Of a stretch of DNA of 59,557 nt, positions 8,901 to 16,581 are shown in pieces. Source of the stretch: a virus; the IMG/VR virus record IMGVR_UViG_3300043331_000269, positions 1 to 59,557 of that record, one strand, 5' to 3'. The notes beneath the pieces were generated by a model. It searched no databases, had not been told where the DNA came from, and saw only the letters and a list, made by a program, of their open reading frames with translations. The translations under genes were made by a program, and so were the position numbers. Position 1 is the stretch's first letter, and each line of letters opens with the position of its first letter.

Positions 8901-11078
8901 CTGCGGGCGATCCGCAAGGACCCGACTCTCCTCGACCTGATCCGCTCCGAGGCGAGAGCGCTGCGCCTGTCGGTCGCGGAGTCTGAAGGCCCAGTCAAGC
9001 TCTCCGCTCAGTCTGTCGCCAAGCTCTCCGACCGCCTCAAGGGACTGGGGCTCTCCGACGAGCAGTCCAACGCCTTCGTCAAGGCGCTCCGTGAGGACTC
9101 TGGGTTCCTGCCGGAGCTGGAGGCGGCGGTCAAGAACGAGAAGGCCGAGCCCACCGACGTCCTGCTCAAGAAGGTGTTCCGAGAGATCAAGGGAGTTTCT
9201 GACGAACAAGCGGCGGAGATCCTCACGGCGTTCAAGGAGAACCCCGACAACCTGGAGCCCCTACTCCGCGCCGCGTTCGGGACGAGCAAGATTCGCAAGG
9301 CCCTGGAGTGGTGGAGGGCCGGATTGCTCTCCTCGTTCTCAACCGACGCCGCGAACGTCTCCGGCAACATCGCAGAGCACCACATCCGATTGGCCGAAAC
9401 GGGCGTGGCCTCGGCCCTCGACTGGATGCTCCAGAAGGTCTACGGCGGAGACAGGGCTAGGTTCGCTGGCGAGGTCGGCGCCGAGATGGCCGGCGCCAAT
9501 CTGGCTTTCGGACCAGCGCTGAAGAACCTCGCCCGAAACCTGAAGGACGTAGCGACGCTGAAGGACAAGCCGCTCGACCTGTCCCGCAAGCTGGAGGGCC
9601 AGTTCGGAGCCATCGGCGGCACCACCGGCAAGATCGTCCGAGCCATCGGCTTTGGCCGCATGGGAGCGGAAGACGTCTTCTTCAAGGAGTGGGGCGGAGG
9701 GGCCGAGGCGATGAAGCTGGCCTACCGCAAGGCCGCCAACTCCCTCCCCGCCGGCACGTCCAAGGCAGAGATCCGCGCGCGGGCCAAGCAGATCATCGAC
9801 GAGATGGCGGACCCTGAGAACACGTCGCACGCTGACATCACGGCCGCCGTCGAAAAAGCCTCGTTGGAGCGCACGTTCCAGGAGCGCCGCGTCGGATCGC
9901 TGACCGACGCGCTCGCGGGAGTGGTCCGAAGAAACCCCGTCCTCGCGTTCGTGGCTCCGTTCGTGAACACCCCCGGCAACATCGCGAACGCCATCATTCG
10001 CCGTTCCCCGCTGGGTGCGAAGCAGGCCATGCGCGCGTTCTCGGAGTTCAAGAAGGCGCAGGCCGATTTCACGGCCGGCAAGATCGACCAAGCCGCGTTC
10101 TCTGCCGCTCGCGGGAAGCTGGCGGACGCCATCACCGGCCCGCTGCTCGGCACCGCCATGCTTGCGGGCTTCACCCTGTACGCTAACGCTGGAGGCATGA
10201 CCGGCTCCGGCCCGACCGACCAGAGAGCCAAGAACGCGCTCAAGGAATCCGGCTGGAGCCCGTACAGCTTCGTCTTCACCGACCCTACGACCGGGAAAAA
10301 GGTCTACATCCCCTTCAACCGCTTCGAGCCCGTCTCCAGCCTTCTGGGCTTCGCCGCGGACATGGCGGAAGCCAAGAACGTCCGCAACCTGTCCTTGTTC
10401 GACAAGGCTCTCGGATCGGTCGTGGAGAACCTGACGTCGAAGTCCTACCTCACCGGCCTGTCCGATGCTGCGAGCCTCATCACGGAGCCGAAGCAGTTCG
10501 CCCCGCAGTACATCAAGGGCTTCGTGGGCTCGTGGGTGCCGAACATCGTCGGCCGCGCCGCCTCTGCGATCGACCCGATCCAGAGGGACACGCGCGCGAG
10601 CAGGAGTGGATTCGCAGGACTCCCGGAGGCCATCCAAAAGAACCTCCAGTCCCGCATCCCCTTCGCGTCCCAGGCGCTTCCAGCGCGGGTGTCCAGCACG
10701 GGAGCCCCCGTGGAGCGGCCCGGCAACGCGCTCACGCGCTTCGCGTCTCCGGTTCAGCCCACGATCGAGAAGCCCGAGCGCTTCCTGGAGGAAGAGTACG
10801 GCCGCCTCGGCTGGGCCCCCACTGCTCCGAGCCGCGGCGTCACGGTCAAGGGCGTCAAGACGAACCTGACCGATGACGAGTTCTTGGTCATGACCAAGGC
10901 CAGCCGGAGAGCCTCCGACGAGGCCCGGACGCTGATCCGCAGCGCCCACTACAAGTCCCTCCCGGACGACCAGCGGGAACTTCTTCTCGACCGGATCTAC
11001 TCGAAGTGGAAGGCCCGTGGACGGCAGAGCATCAGGGCCAAGCTCGAGCGACGGGTGGCGCGAGAGGCTCGGGCGTGA
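5991..11078 (+). CDS. Giant virion ejection protein with HExxH zincin motif
   Basis: 1695 residues, TTG start. Pro-rich linkers occur near residues 15-30, 300-330 and 520-600. The motif HETFH at residues 674-678 matches the HExxH signature of zinc metallopeptidases, with acidic residues (EEKAADAY) about 20 positions on that could give the third ligand. The C-terminal 700 residues are helical, with hydrophobic patches around FVAPFVNTPGNIANAIIRR and TGPLLGTAMLAGFTLYANA that could cross or insert into membrane. Huge multidomain proteins here in podoviruses are packaged and ejected into the host to build the DNA channel (family knowledge). Protease action on a host or virion target is inference. 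The stop overlaps the next gene (GTGA). Confidence 0.7.
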   Translation: MSIFDEVTGRYRAPRLDDLPPPPEPSFWRSAQKGLSDFMDSPWGAAVEIPLTVVTAPQRAVESAIGAFRGGFELSEAEREAYGKEAYDRESVVPKFGGGESVFDTAARRLRGRAYTAPTGGQIARETVAGAGELVGAPSTATVMGLSRDPSQAGGYRPIAESEQQQFERESPVLSRVAAPLRVGTELAGSLATDPTSLLAFGPKLAAKAGGTIAREAAENALRSAALETAKAERLASRLFVPGAAVGALGGTLEAGRAISEEGLFSPQAIEATLGAGVATGMGALATRNAFRGLDALPPPPKPELRWYGFDEPAQRATPGPAADLPPPPEPITPERYARTPEPVIEGPGEGLQPTFLENATAEERGAYTNEVLETARRAYGDQGDGLATYDRPEGGLDLVYRRGGKVVAAARVTPDGVASDLAGIDRVGSGHIARELGARQVQFHPDALSPDSVKLLQKRKATPEVRAIVAQADTADIAQAAGLSMEQAAKGAADVAADAHFEFGPEALAVKRAARRVETAPSAEPAFPEESKPVDLRADPTEPLPEATPAPEAVPPADVPPAPDVPLKLSAEPAPQPSAPAVNVDNIRRAFPTGKITENEGAWDVRLPGNRNIRVTPTGDVEFSLGDLTRGHPEAVEGGALKPGQRVVGSWQRIGRGGLISLAKEAGQGTLDHETFHAAMELVLSERERKAVMKRFGTEEKAADAYGAWTPADKSNAIFAKLAQFFQRLYRNLFPNAESVFGKVRSGEAFNREGTPYPDVPLPARAPAEPTLRESRTVEPAPTSYREFLDSGMDEVPESVRPDAPVTGRRVLPGETPRVEHRVDDIAAATADAGIPETPLKRDFPQSWESLDPKVQEVLRTYDDQKFYDIMSRRNLDAVESQAFDAVIRGKSERLEVLKRQERTPETDAQIAADTLDYIAAQRAYVNDGTGLARALAARARVMSAARPVEAFSRRLEAFRVTPQMAGEVLRAIRKDPTLLDLIRSEARALRLSVAESEGPVKLSAQSVAKLSDRLKGLGLSDEQSNAFVKALREDSGFLPELEAAVKNEKAEPTDVLLKKVFREIKGVSDEQAAEILTAFKENPDNLEPLLRAAFGTSKIRKALEWWRAGLLSSFSTDAANVSGNIAEHHIRLAETGVASALDWMLQKVYGGDRARFAGEVGAEMAGANLAFGPALKNLARNLKDVATLKDKPLDLSRKLEGQFGAIGGTTGKIVRAIGFGRMGAEDVFFKEWGGGAEAMKLAYRKAANSLPAGTSKAEIRARAKQIIDEMADPENTSHADITAAVEKASLERTFQERRVGSLTDALAGVVRRNPVLAFVAPFVNTPGNIANAIIRRSPLGAKQAMRAFSEFKKAQADFTAGKIDQAAFSAARGKLADAITGPLLGTAMLAGFTLYANAGGMTGSGPTDQRAKNALKESGWSPYSFVFTDPTTGKKVYIPFNRFEPVSSLLGFAADMAEAKNVRNLSLFDKALGSVVENLTSKSYLTGLSDAASLITEPKQFAPQYIKGFVGSWVPNIVGRAASAIDPIQRDTRASRSGFAGLPEAIQKNLQSRIPFASQALPARVSSTGAPVERPGNALTRFASPVQPTIEKPERFLEEEYGRLGWAPTAPSRGVTVKGVKTNLTDDEFLVMTKASRRASDEARTLIRSAHYKSLPDDQRELLLDRIYSKWKARGRQSIRAKLERRVAREARA

Positions 11079-11962
11079 CCTTCTTCCGCCGCCTGAAGAT
11101 GCCCCCAGTCCCGCACCTTGCGGGGCGAAAGCCCACCGATGCCGCACGGGACGTCGAGGACTACCTGCGCCGCGTTCGGGACGCGCTGTCCGCCTACGAC
11201 CCCGACATCTCCCCCGTTGTGGTAGGCGGCACGTCAGACGGAGCCCTGACCCTCGGAGACACAGACACGATCGGTGTCAGCCAGACCGAGACAGGAGTCA
11301 CGCTTGAGGTCGTAGACGGTTCGATCACGAACGCGAAGCTTGCATCGGTCGCCGCGAACACGGTCAAGGGCAACCCGACCGCATCCACGGCTCAGCCCAC
11401 CGACATCAGCGTCGGCACGAACACGGTGCTCGGACGAGTCGCCGGGAACATCGTCGCCGCGCAGCTTGCGACGGGTCAGGTTGCCGACGACGCGATCACC
11501 TACGCCAAGCTCCAGAACATCAGCGCGGCGTCCAGAGTGCTCCTGAGGGGCTCTGCGGCCGGCGCCGGTGACGTCCAGGAAGGCACGGTAGCCTCCGGGC
11601 TCAGCATCTCCGGTACGGTGCTCACGCCGGTTCCGGTAGTCCTGAGGCCAGCTCAGATCACGGCCGACCAGGACGACTACAGCCCCGGAACCCTTGGGCC
11701 GGACCACACGACCATCTTCGCCAGTACCGACGCCTCGCGGAACATCACCGGCATACTTGCGACGGGCATAGCAGACGGAGTGACGCTGCGGTTCATCAAC
11801 GACGGAGCGCAGATCATCGTGCTCCAGCACGAGAACGTCGGCAGCGCCACGGACAATCAGTTCCTCTGCCCGCTTGGCTTGGACTTGGCGGTTACGGCCG
11901 GGACGTGGGCGGAGATCGTCAGGGACGGTACGGCTGCGCGGTGGAGGGTTCGAGCGCTGTAG
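11075..11962 (+). CDS. Tail fibre-type protein
   Basis: 295 residues from a GTG overlapping the previous stop. After a helical N-terminus (DAARDVEDYLRRVRDALSAY), repeats typical of phage fibres appear: SITNAKLASVAANTVKGN and DDAITYAKLQNISAASRVLL. The C-terminus is a compact beta domain (residues 210-295) that could bind receptor. It ends 4 bases from the convergent minus-strand gene, with no clear terminator between them. The N-terminal helix may attach to the virion (inference). Confidence 0.75.
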   Translation: MTFFRRLKMPPVPHLAGRKPTDAARDVEDYLRRVRDALSAYDPDISPVVVGGTSDGALTLGDTDTIGVSQTETGVTLEVVDGSITNAKLASVAANTVKGNPTASTAQPTDISVGTNTVLGRVAGNIVAAQLATGQVADDAITYAKLQNISAASRVLLRGSAAGAGDVQEGTVASGLSISGTVLTPVPVVLRPAQITADQDDYSPGTLGPDHTTIFASTDASRNITGILATGIADGVTLRFINDGAQIIVLQHENVGSATDNQFLCPLGLDLAVTAGTWAEIVRDGTAARWRVRAL

Positions 11963-11965
11963 GTG

Positions 11966-12316
11966 TCACTTGCCATCCTCGTGAGGCACACACCCACTCC
12001 CGAACCGCCTACGCGAGCAGGACGTGTGGTCAGACGGTGCCGGCCAGTGAGGCGCTCGGCAGCCCTCTTCGATGCAGTCGTGGGCCACCATGAACGTCTG
12101 TCCAGAGCCTCCGTAGATGCGCGTCTGCGTGGCGCCGGGCGGCGGAAGCGGAACGCCCGCGAACCTGACGCCTCGGTTCAGACCAGCGGAGGCTTGCTGC
12201 TCGGCTTTGGCGCTAGCGGACGCCTCCTCCGCTGCGCACCAGCGCCATAGACACGTCGCGTAGCCGAAGATGAGCCCGCACAGGAACGCGAGGCCGAGCG
12301 GTAGAAGATCGCTCAT
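11966..12316 (-). CDS. Membrane-anchored small protein
   Basis: 116 residues. One N-terminal transmembrane segment (LLPLGLAFLCGLIFGYATC, residues 4-22) is followed by a soluble part with Cys and His at the end (ECGC-like CIEEGC, CSRRRFGSGC). ATG overlaps the previous stop (ATGA). Last gene of the minus-strand late operon, converging on the fibre gene. Unknown function. Confidence 0.65.
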   Translation of the reverse strand: MSDLLPLGLAFLCGLIFGYATCLWRWCAAEEASASAKAEQQASAGLNRGVRFAGVPLPPPGATQTRIYGGSGQTFMVAHDCIEEGCRAPHWPAPSDHTSCSRRRFGSGCVPHEDGK

Positions 12317-12708
12317 CTGGACGCCTTCAGGGCATGCAGAGCGCCGAGGCAGATAGCGAGCGGGGCCGTCTCGGCTTGGAGAATCGGTCGCTCGCTGTGG
12401 TCTTGCAGGACCCATACGGTACCCGCTCCGAGCGCCGCTGCTTCGTACAGCACCCAGCGTTGCAGGACGCCGCTCTCGGCGACGACTTCCCACGCTGCGG
12501 CGATGTCGGTCGAGTACGGTTTCAGGCGGTTCTCATCTGGCCTGTTGTGGCGCCCGATACATCGGCACCAGAACGTGACCCCACTGTCGGAGTCGCTGTC
12601 TCCGCCGGTCCTCTTCCATGACCATTCCTGACGGACAACAGCATTGCAGCCCATCACTTTCTCGGCGATGAGAGCGTCCAGGTCGGGGCCGGGGGCCATC
12701 TCGCTCAT
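12313..12708 (-). CDS. Phage ABA-sandwich domain protein
   Basis: 131 residues. The order DLDALIAEKVMG, Cys-rich loop, PYSTDIAAAWEV and APLAICLGALHAL matches the small phage ABA-sandwich domain family (BC1872-like), of unknown role. A second copy of the family lies at 25942-26373. ATG sits behind GGAGGAAGG and overlaps the upstream gene. Assignment rests on recalled family pattern. Confidence 0.7.
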   Translation of the reverse strand: MSEMAPGPDLDALIAEKVMGCNAVVRQEWSWKRTGGDSDSDSGVTFWCRCIGRHNRPDENRLKPYSTDIAAAWEVVAESGVLQRWVLYEAAALGAGTVWVLQDHSERPILQAETAPLAICLGALHALKASR

Positions 12709-12941
12709 GCCTTCCTCCACCTCGCCGCCGCCGCTTGCGTGGCCTGCCGCTTCTTGATCGCCTGGGCCTGCTTCTTCGGTATCGTCACCCCGAACGCCTT
12801 CAGGGCCAGATACACCCGAGCTTTCGTGAGCCCCAAGGACGCAGCCGCTTCAGGGACACACCAGCAGTGCTCCCGCATCAGAGCGCGGATGTTGGCTGCC
12901 GAAGAGAGACGGGGGTGCGGCTGGAATCCGCGCTTACCCAT
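12705..12941 (-). CDS. Small HTH protein (Fis-like helices)
   Basis: 78 residues. CVPEAAASLGLTKARVYLAL forms a helix-turn-helix, followed by a Lys/Arg/Gln-rich C-terminal helix. A DNA-binding regulator or a homing-endonuclease-like DNA reader is likely. ATG overlaps the upstream stop by a few bases. Confidence 0.6.
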   Translation of the reverse strand: MGKRGFQPHPRLSSAANIRALMREHCWCVPEAAASLGLTKARVYLALKAFGVTIPKKQAQAIKKRQATQAAAARWRKA

Positions 12942-13209
12942 GCTTCGCCTTGTGGACCATCGCGGCAGGGAGGCATCGGATGAAGATGTCCAAGTGTCCG
13001 GCCAGCCACTCACCACAGACCGCGCCGCGCTTCTCTAGCCTCAGAACCTCTTTGGCGACGGCTTCGGCGATTGCCTTCGGGGCCGGGCGCCACTCCTCTA
13101 GCGCCTCGATCACTCCCCGCGCGTCGTCGGTGTCCCACCGGTCATTGCCCATACCGGCCCCGATCAACTCGTCGTAGTAGAACGTCTTGGCGTCCCGGTC
13201 GTCCGACAT
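12934..13209 (-). CDS. Hypothetical protein
   Basis: 91 residues, MSDDRDAKTFYYDELI start, coupled to the upstream gene by TGATG. Acidic N-terminus and helical C-terminus (KAIAEAVAKEVLRLEKRG). No family recognised. Confidence 0.65.
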   Translation of the reverse strand: MSDDRDAKTFYYDELIGAGMGNDRWDTDDARGVIEALEEWRPAPKAIAEAVAKEVLRLEKRGAVCGEWLAGHLDIFIRCLPAAMVHKAKHG

Positions 13210-13523
13210 CAGTTCCCCTTCGCCTTCGGATCGGCCGCAGCCACGTCCGCCCATGCCCTCAGTGCGTCCATCGCCTCCCTCCCCAACTTCCGGTCTGGAG
13301 CCAGTGCCAAGATCCGACGCCGCACGTAGCGGTTCGATAGCAGCCGCTGCGTGATCATCGCCAGCCCTCGCGGGTTGTACTGGTCGAGATCGTCATGGAT
13401 GCGGCCTAGCTCGATGGCGTTCGCGAAGACGCGGCGGCGGAGAAGAACCTCGTTGACGCGGGGCATCTCGATCCACGTACGGAGCTGGGCCACGAGTGGG
13501 GCGGTGTCGGCACGGCCGGTCAC
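13209..13523 (-). CDS. Hypothetical helical protein
   Basis: 104 residues from a GTG overlapping the HNH stop. Entirely helical and basic (RRRVFANAIELGRIHDDLD and RYVRRRILALAPDRK). It could bind nucleic acid; no family recognised. Confidence 0.65.
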   Translation of the reverse strand: MTGRADTAPLVAQLRTWIEMPRVNEVLLRRRVFANAIELGRIHDDLDQYNPRGLAMITQRLLSNRYVRRRILALAPDRKLGREAMDALRAWADVAAADPKAKGN

Positions 13524-14032
13524 TTGGGCCACTCGGTAGGCTTCAACGGAAGCGGCAGGCCGAGCCTGACCGCCCGGTAATACTTCAACCATGCCGCCGC
13601 ACAGATTCGACAGCGACGGTACCTCTTCTTTAGGTCGGCCCTTCGGAGATTGTCTCCCTCCAGAGGGTGCCCGCGCACGCAGTGAGTCTTCCTGGCGTGG
13701 TTGCTAGGGGGCCCGAACCCGCGCAGTTTGTTTGTGCGAGGTGTCACCGGCTCGAGATGGCTCGGTCGAACGCACGCTGGATTGCGGCAGAGGTGGTCCA
13801 ACTCTAAACCTTCCGGAATCGGCCCGTTGGCTATCTCCCAGCAGATACGATGGTGGCCATACTCTTTGCCGCGGAAGATGATCGTCCGGTAGCCCAGGCG
13901 ACACTTTGGAGCCTTAAGAGACTCCCAGCATCCAGGACCGCCGATAGGGACGTCCCTGAGCGCAGCCTCTACGAGACTCTTCGCCCGAGGGCGCGCCTTC
14001 AGGCTACGCGAAGTGCCCACGGCACTACTCAA
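13520..14032 (-). CDS. HNH homing endonuclease
   Basis: 170 residues; TTG start overlapping the GroES stop. GCWESLKAP is followed by the HNH core: HHRICWEIANGPIP, DHLCRNPACVRPSHLEPVT with metal-binding His and Asn. A C-terminal zinc ribbon follows (THCVRGHPLEGDN, CRICAAA). Such free-standing enzymes cut DNA and spread by repair; they can also aid terminase in some phages (family knowledge). One of five relatives in this genome sharing the ribbon. Confidence 0.85.
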   Translation of the reverse strand: MSSAVGTSRSLKARPRAKSLVEAALRDVPIGGPGCWESLKAPKCRLGYRTIIFRGKEYGHHRICWEIANGPIPEGLELDHLCRNPACVRPSHLEPVTPRTNKLRGFGPPSNHARKTHCVRGHPLEGDNLRRADLKKRYRRCRICAAAWLKYYRAVRLGLPLPLKPTEWPK

Positions 14033-14321
14033 TTTTGCTCAAGACCTCATCTTCCCGGATGAGCGCGTGGTCCTTCAGGAGACGCCAGCTCAGATCCTCG
14101 CCGCTGTACCGACCGAAGAGTACCCAGTCGCCCACCTTGACCGACAGAGGGCGGATGGTGCCGTCCGGGAGGATGCGGCCTTCTCCGGCTGCGACCACTA
14201 CGCCTGTGACCGGCTCCTCCTTCGCGCTGTCCGGCTGGATCACGTCGCTCTCGACCGCATCGGGATCCACGTACTCCTTCTTGTGAACCAGCACGCGATC
14301 GAACATCGGGATCAGATTCAT
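14025..14321 (-). CDS. groES: GroES-like co-chaperonin
   Basis: 98 residues, full GroES length. MNLIPMFDRVLVHKKE matches the GroES N-terminus, then a mobile-loop region (residues 17-34), then GVVVAAGEGRILPDGTIRPL and VKVGDWVLFG, and the ending ALIREDEVLSKIE. It should cap the host GroEL to fold phage proteins, probably the major capsid protein, as T4 gp31 does (family knowledge; substrate inferred). It is the first protein gene after the tRNA-like RNA, under promoter 14490-14518, with GGAGAG close to ATG. Confidence 0.93.
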   Translation of the reverse strand: MNLIPMFDRVLVHKKEYVDPDAVESDVIQPDSAKEEPVTGVVVAAGEGRILPDGTIRPLSVKVGDWVLFGRYSGEDLSWRLLKDHALIREDEVLSKIE

Positions 14322-14331
14322 TCACTCTCCT

Positions 14332-14481
14332 TGGTCTCGGGGGGAGGACTCTCACCTCCACGGTGCGCCTAATCGCTAGCAGAACCCTGGCGCTGGACGC
14401 GCCCAGCCCATTTCTCTGCGTCGCTTCGGCACCCACCCCTGGCCTCAACGGCCAGTGCGTCTGATATTCCGCCACCCCGAG
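14332..14481 (-). tRNA. tRNA-Leu-like RNA with giant variable arm and altered loops
   Basis: Read 14481 to 14332. Acceptor CTCGGGG pairs perfectly with CCCCGAG, followed by A and encoded CCA. The D stem is GCG/CGC, the anticodon stem CTGGC/GCCAG and the T stem GGAGG/CCTCC, all perfect. Sequence around the D arm (TGGCGGAA, AGACGC) and T stem follows bacterial tRNA-Leu. The D loop lacks the GG pair, the T loop is TGAGAGT instead of TTC-type, and the anticodon loop CGTTGAG lacks U33. The variable region is about 79 bases, against the usual 10-24, and folds into a long rod. It may not work in translation; see findings. Confidence 0.7.
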
Positions 14482-14489
14482 TCAGTAAC

Positions 14490-14518
14490 AATCTACTCCG
14501 CATAGCCTGCGGGGTCAA
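14490..14518 (-). promoter_or_regulatory. Promoter for tRNA-like RNA and GroES
   Basis: -35 TTGACC (518-513), 17-base spacer containing the palindrome CCGCA-GGCTA-TGCGG, -10 TAGATT (495-490). The first base of the tRNA-like acceptor stem is 9 bases after the -10, so transcription should begin at or within two bases of it. Confidence 0.8.
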
Positions 14519-14525
14519 GCCTAAT

Positions 14526-16127
14526 CTACCGTCCACCACGATTCAGGTATCCCCACTTGCTCCCTCCTGACGGCTCTGGGTTGTGGAGTGACTTCAGGTA
14601 AGCCTGAAGCTCTCGCTGGCGCTGCTCTAGGAGCGTGCCTTGGGGCTTGTCGGGCTCGGCCGGCTTGATCTTCAGGCCGATCGTGTACGCTTTCAGGAGA
14701 GCCCCTGCCGCTGCCGCGACGTAGTCGTCATGCCCGTTCTTGGGATGGTCAATGATGTCGCCGCCACGGGACGGCTTGCGGTCCAGGCTAAGTAACTGGA
14801 CCTTTAGGCGCTTGTCGTCGGGGAGGTCTACGGCCTTCTCCATGAGCGCCGGCAGCCAGTTACGGTAGATTTCAGAGGTAGTTAACTCTGAAGGCTGGTA
14901 GCCGACTCCGTGTGCCCGGAAGCGGTCCGATGGCCAGTCGCCCGCGTACCGATCGCCCTCCACGAAGCGGAGCCCGTAGCGCTGGAGGTGGCCCACGAAC
15001 GAAGCGACCACTACTCCCGGCTCGAAAGGCGGCTCTACGCCCACCAGCAGGTCCAGGACGACCTTCCGCCGCACGTAGTCCGCATGCGCGATAGCGAGCG
15101 TCATGGAGTCCGCACCGGAGCCTCCAGCGGGGTCGCTGAACGCGAAGTAGTGCTGGTCCTTGTCCGGAGCCAGCCAGCCACGAGGCGTCATCGCAGCCGC
15201 TACGATGTCCTCCGTGACGAACGCCATGACATCCTTGCGGAACTCGGCGCCGTATTCGGTCGCTGCCGCGATCGGATCTGTTCGATACGCCTCCTCGACC
15301 TCCTCCGTGAGCTTCGGGACACCCGGGGACATGTACAGGGAATCGGCCTTCCAGAATAGAACCCCCGTGTCCCTCCCGTAGTTTTCCTGAAAGCGCTCGT
15401 AGAGGATTCCGCGGGGAGCGTAGGGGCTTGAGAATCCGCCGATGAACGAGCCCGGCACTCGAGACATGCCGGCTTTCACGCCCCGCACGATTTCCTTGTC
15501 GGGGTTGGCGCCGTCGTCGTCAGCGAAAAACGCAACTTCGTCCAGCAGCCCCACGACCGTGGACGTAGAACGGCCCGCCCGGATGTTGCACGCCACGATT
15601 TCGATGTCCACGCCGCAGGTGAGCGGGATGGACTGTTCGGGCGGGTCCTCCGTCTCCAGGAAGCATCGGAGGTTGGACGTCTTCAGGATGGAGAGGGCGT
15701 ACGAGCGGATCTGCTTGGCCTCCTTCTTGGTCGCGGCGATTATGGGCACCTTCCCGCGCTCGCCGGGAGCAAGAATGCCAGTCTTCGCGGAGTAGTCGTA
15801 GAAGATCGCGCGCCAGACAGCGATCAGAGCAGCTACGGCCGATTTCCTCGCTCTGCGCCCAGCCGCAACCCATACCTCTTTCGCCAGCTCCGTGGGCGGC
15901 GTCCTGCGGCCCGTGCAGTGCCGGTAAATCTCCAGCTCCTGCGGTGTCATCGGAAGCCCGTACAAGGCGCACAGGAAGGCGCGCCAGGGCGTCCAGTCCC
16001 CGCCTGTCTTGAACCAGGGCAGCGTGTCCATCAAGTCCACGATCGTGAACTCGCCCCGCGCTACGGCTTCAATGGTGGCTTCGTGGACCGCCCGGTAGTT
16101 TTCCGGGGAGAGGGGGATGTCAGGCAC
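14526..16127 (-). CDS. terL: Terminase large subunit
   Basis: 533 residues from GTG at 16127. ATPase: Walker-A variant AAGRRARKS (residues 88-96) and Walker B VVGLLDE (191-197), with a C-motif-like GGFSSP near 230. Nuclease: FSDPAGG (D332), EGDRY (D392) and HDDYV (D467/468) supply the acidic triad. It is the motor that pumps DNA into the capsid through the portal and cuts it. It lies beside an HNH gene and 1.5 kb from the small subunit, but on the opposite strand and 24 kb from portal, which is unusual. The start is uncertain because no strong ribosome site precedes it. Confidence 0.93.
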   Translation of the reverse strand: MPDIPLSPENYRAVHEATIEAVARGEFTIVDLMDTLPWFKTGGDWTPWRAFLCALYGLPMTPQELEIYRHCTGRRTPPTELAKEVWVAAGRRARKSAVAALIAVWRAIFYDYSAKTGILAPGERGKVPIIAATKKEAKQIRSYALSILKTSNLRCFLETEDPPEQSIPLTCGVDIEIVACNIRAGRSTSTVVGLLDEVAFFADDDGANPDKEIVRGVKAGMSRVPGSFIGGFSSPYAPRGILYERFQENYGRDTGVLFWKADSLYMSPGVPKLTEEVEEAYRTDPIAAATEYGAEFRKDVMAFVTEDIVAAAMTPRGWLAPDKDQHYFAFSDPAGGSGADSMTLAIAHADYVRRKVVLDLLVGVEPPFEPGVVVASFVGHLQRYGLRFVEGDRYAGDWPSDRFRAHGVGYQPSELTTSEIYRNWLPALMEKAVDLPDDKRLKVQLLSLDRKPSRGGDIIDHPKNGHDDYVAAAAGALLKAYTIGLKIKPAEPDKPQGTLLEQRQRELQAYLKSLHNPEPSGGSKWGYLNRGGR

Positions 16128-16581
16128 GTTGACGGGTTCGCTCCGCTTGCAGCGCGGCTCGCTTCGCCTTCGTTCTGCGGTCGTGAATCCTGGTACAGAG
16201 AAGGCACCTCTTCCCACCCAATGGACTCCCCGCCCGCGGGCGACCGTTCACGTCCAATGGATGTCCTCGCTTGCAGTGGGTTCGATGAGCGACAGCCCAC
16301 GCTTTGGCTCGGCGCACGTTCTCGGCATGCGTGACCGCTTCAAGATGGGAGGGCCGAAGGCAGGCACGGTTCCGGCAGAGATGGTCAACTTCCATCTCGC
16401 GCGGCAGCCATCCGTACAGGGACATGTAGAGCAGTCTATGCGCGTTGATGTTCCTGCCCTGAAAGCCTACCACTCCGTAACCGTTAGTCCTGGAGCCTTC
16501 CCACTCCCAGCAGCCATCTCCACCGATTTGGACACGGGAAAGAGCCGCCTCTAAGGCAGACTTCCACCTCACCCTCATCAT
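16120..16581 (-). CDS. HNH endonuclease next to terminase
   Basis: 153 residues. GDGCWEWEGSRTNGYGVVGF, AHRLLYMSLYGWLP, then VDHLCRNRACLRPSHLEAVT is the HNH core, and THCKRGHPLDVNG with CLLCTRI is the C-terminal zinc ribbon. ATG overlaps the upstream stop (ATGA) and its end overlaps the terminase start. HNH proteins next to terminase can stimulate DNA cutting for packaging in HK97-type phages, but the four similar genes elsewhere favour a homing endonuclease. Confidence 0.87.
   Translation of the reverse strand: MMRVRWKSALEAALSRVQIGGDGCWEWEGSRTNGYGVVGFQGRNINAHRLLYMSLYGWLPREMEVDHLCRNRACLRPSHLEAVTHAENVRRAKAWAVAHRTHCKRGHPLDVNGRPRAGSPLGGKRCLLCTRIHDRRTKAKRAALQAERTRQRA

Noticed and set aside
14332-14481. 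tmRNA interpretation of the tRNA-like RNA
   Set aside because: No tag reading frame, no conserved tmRNA ends, and a full D stem and anticodon stem are present, which tmRNA lacks.
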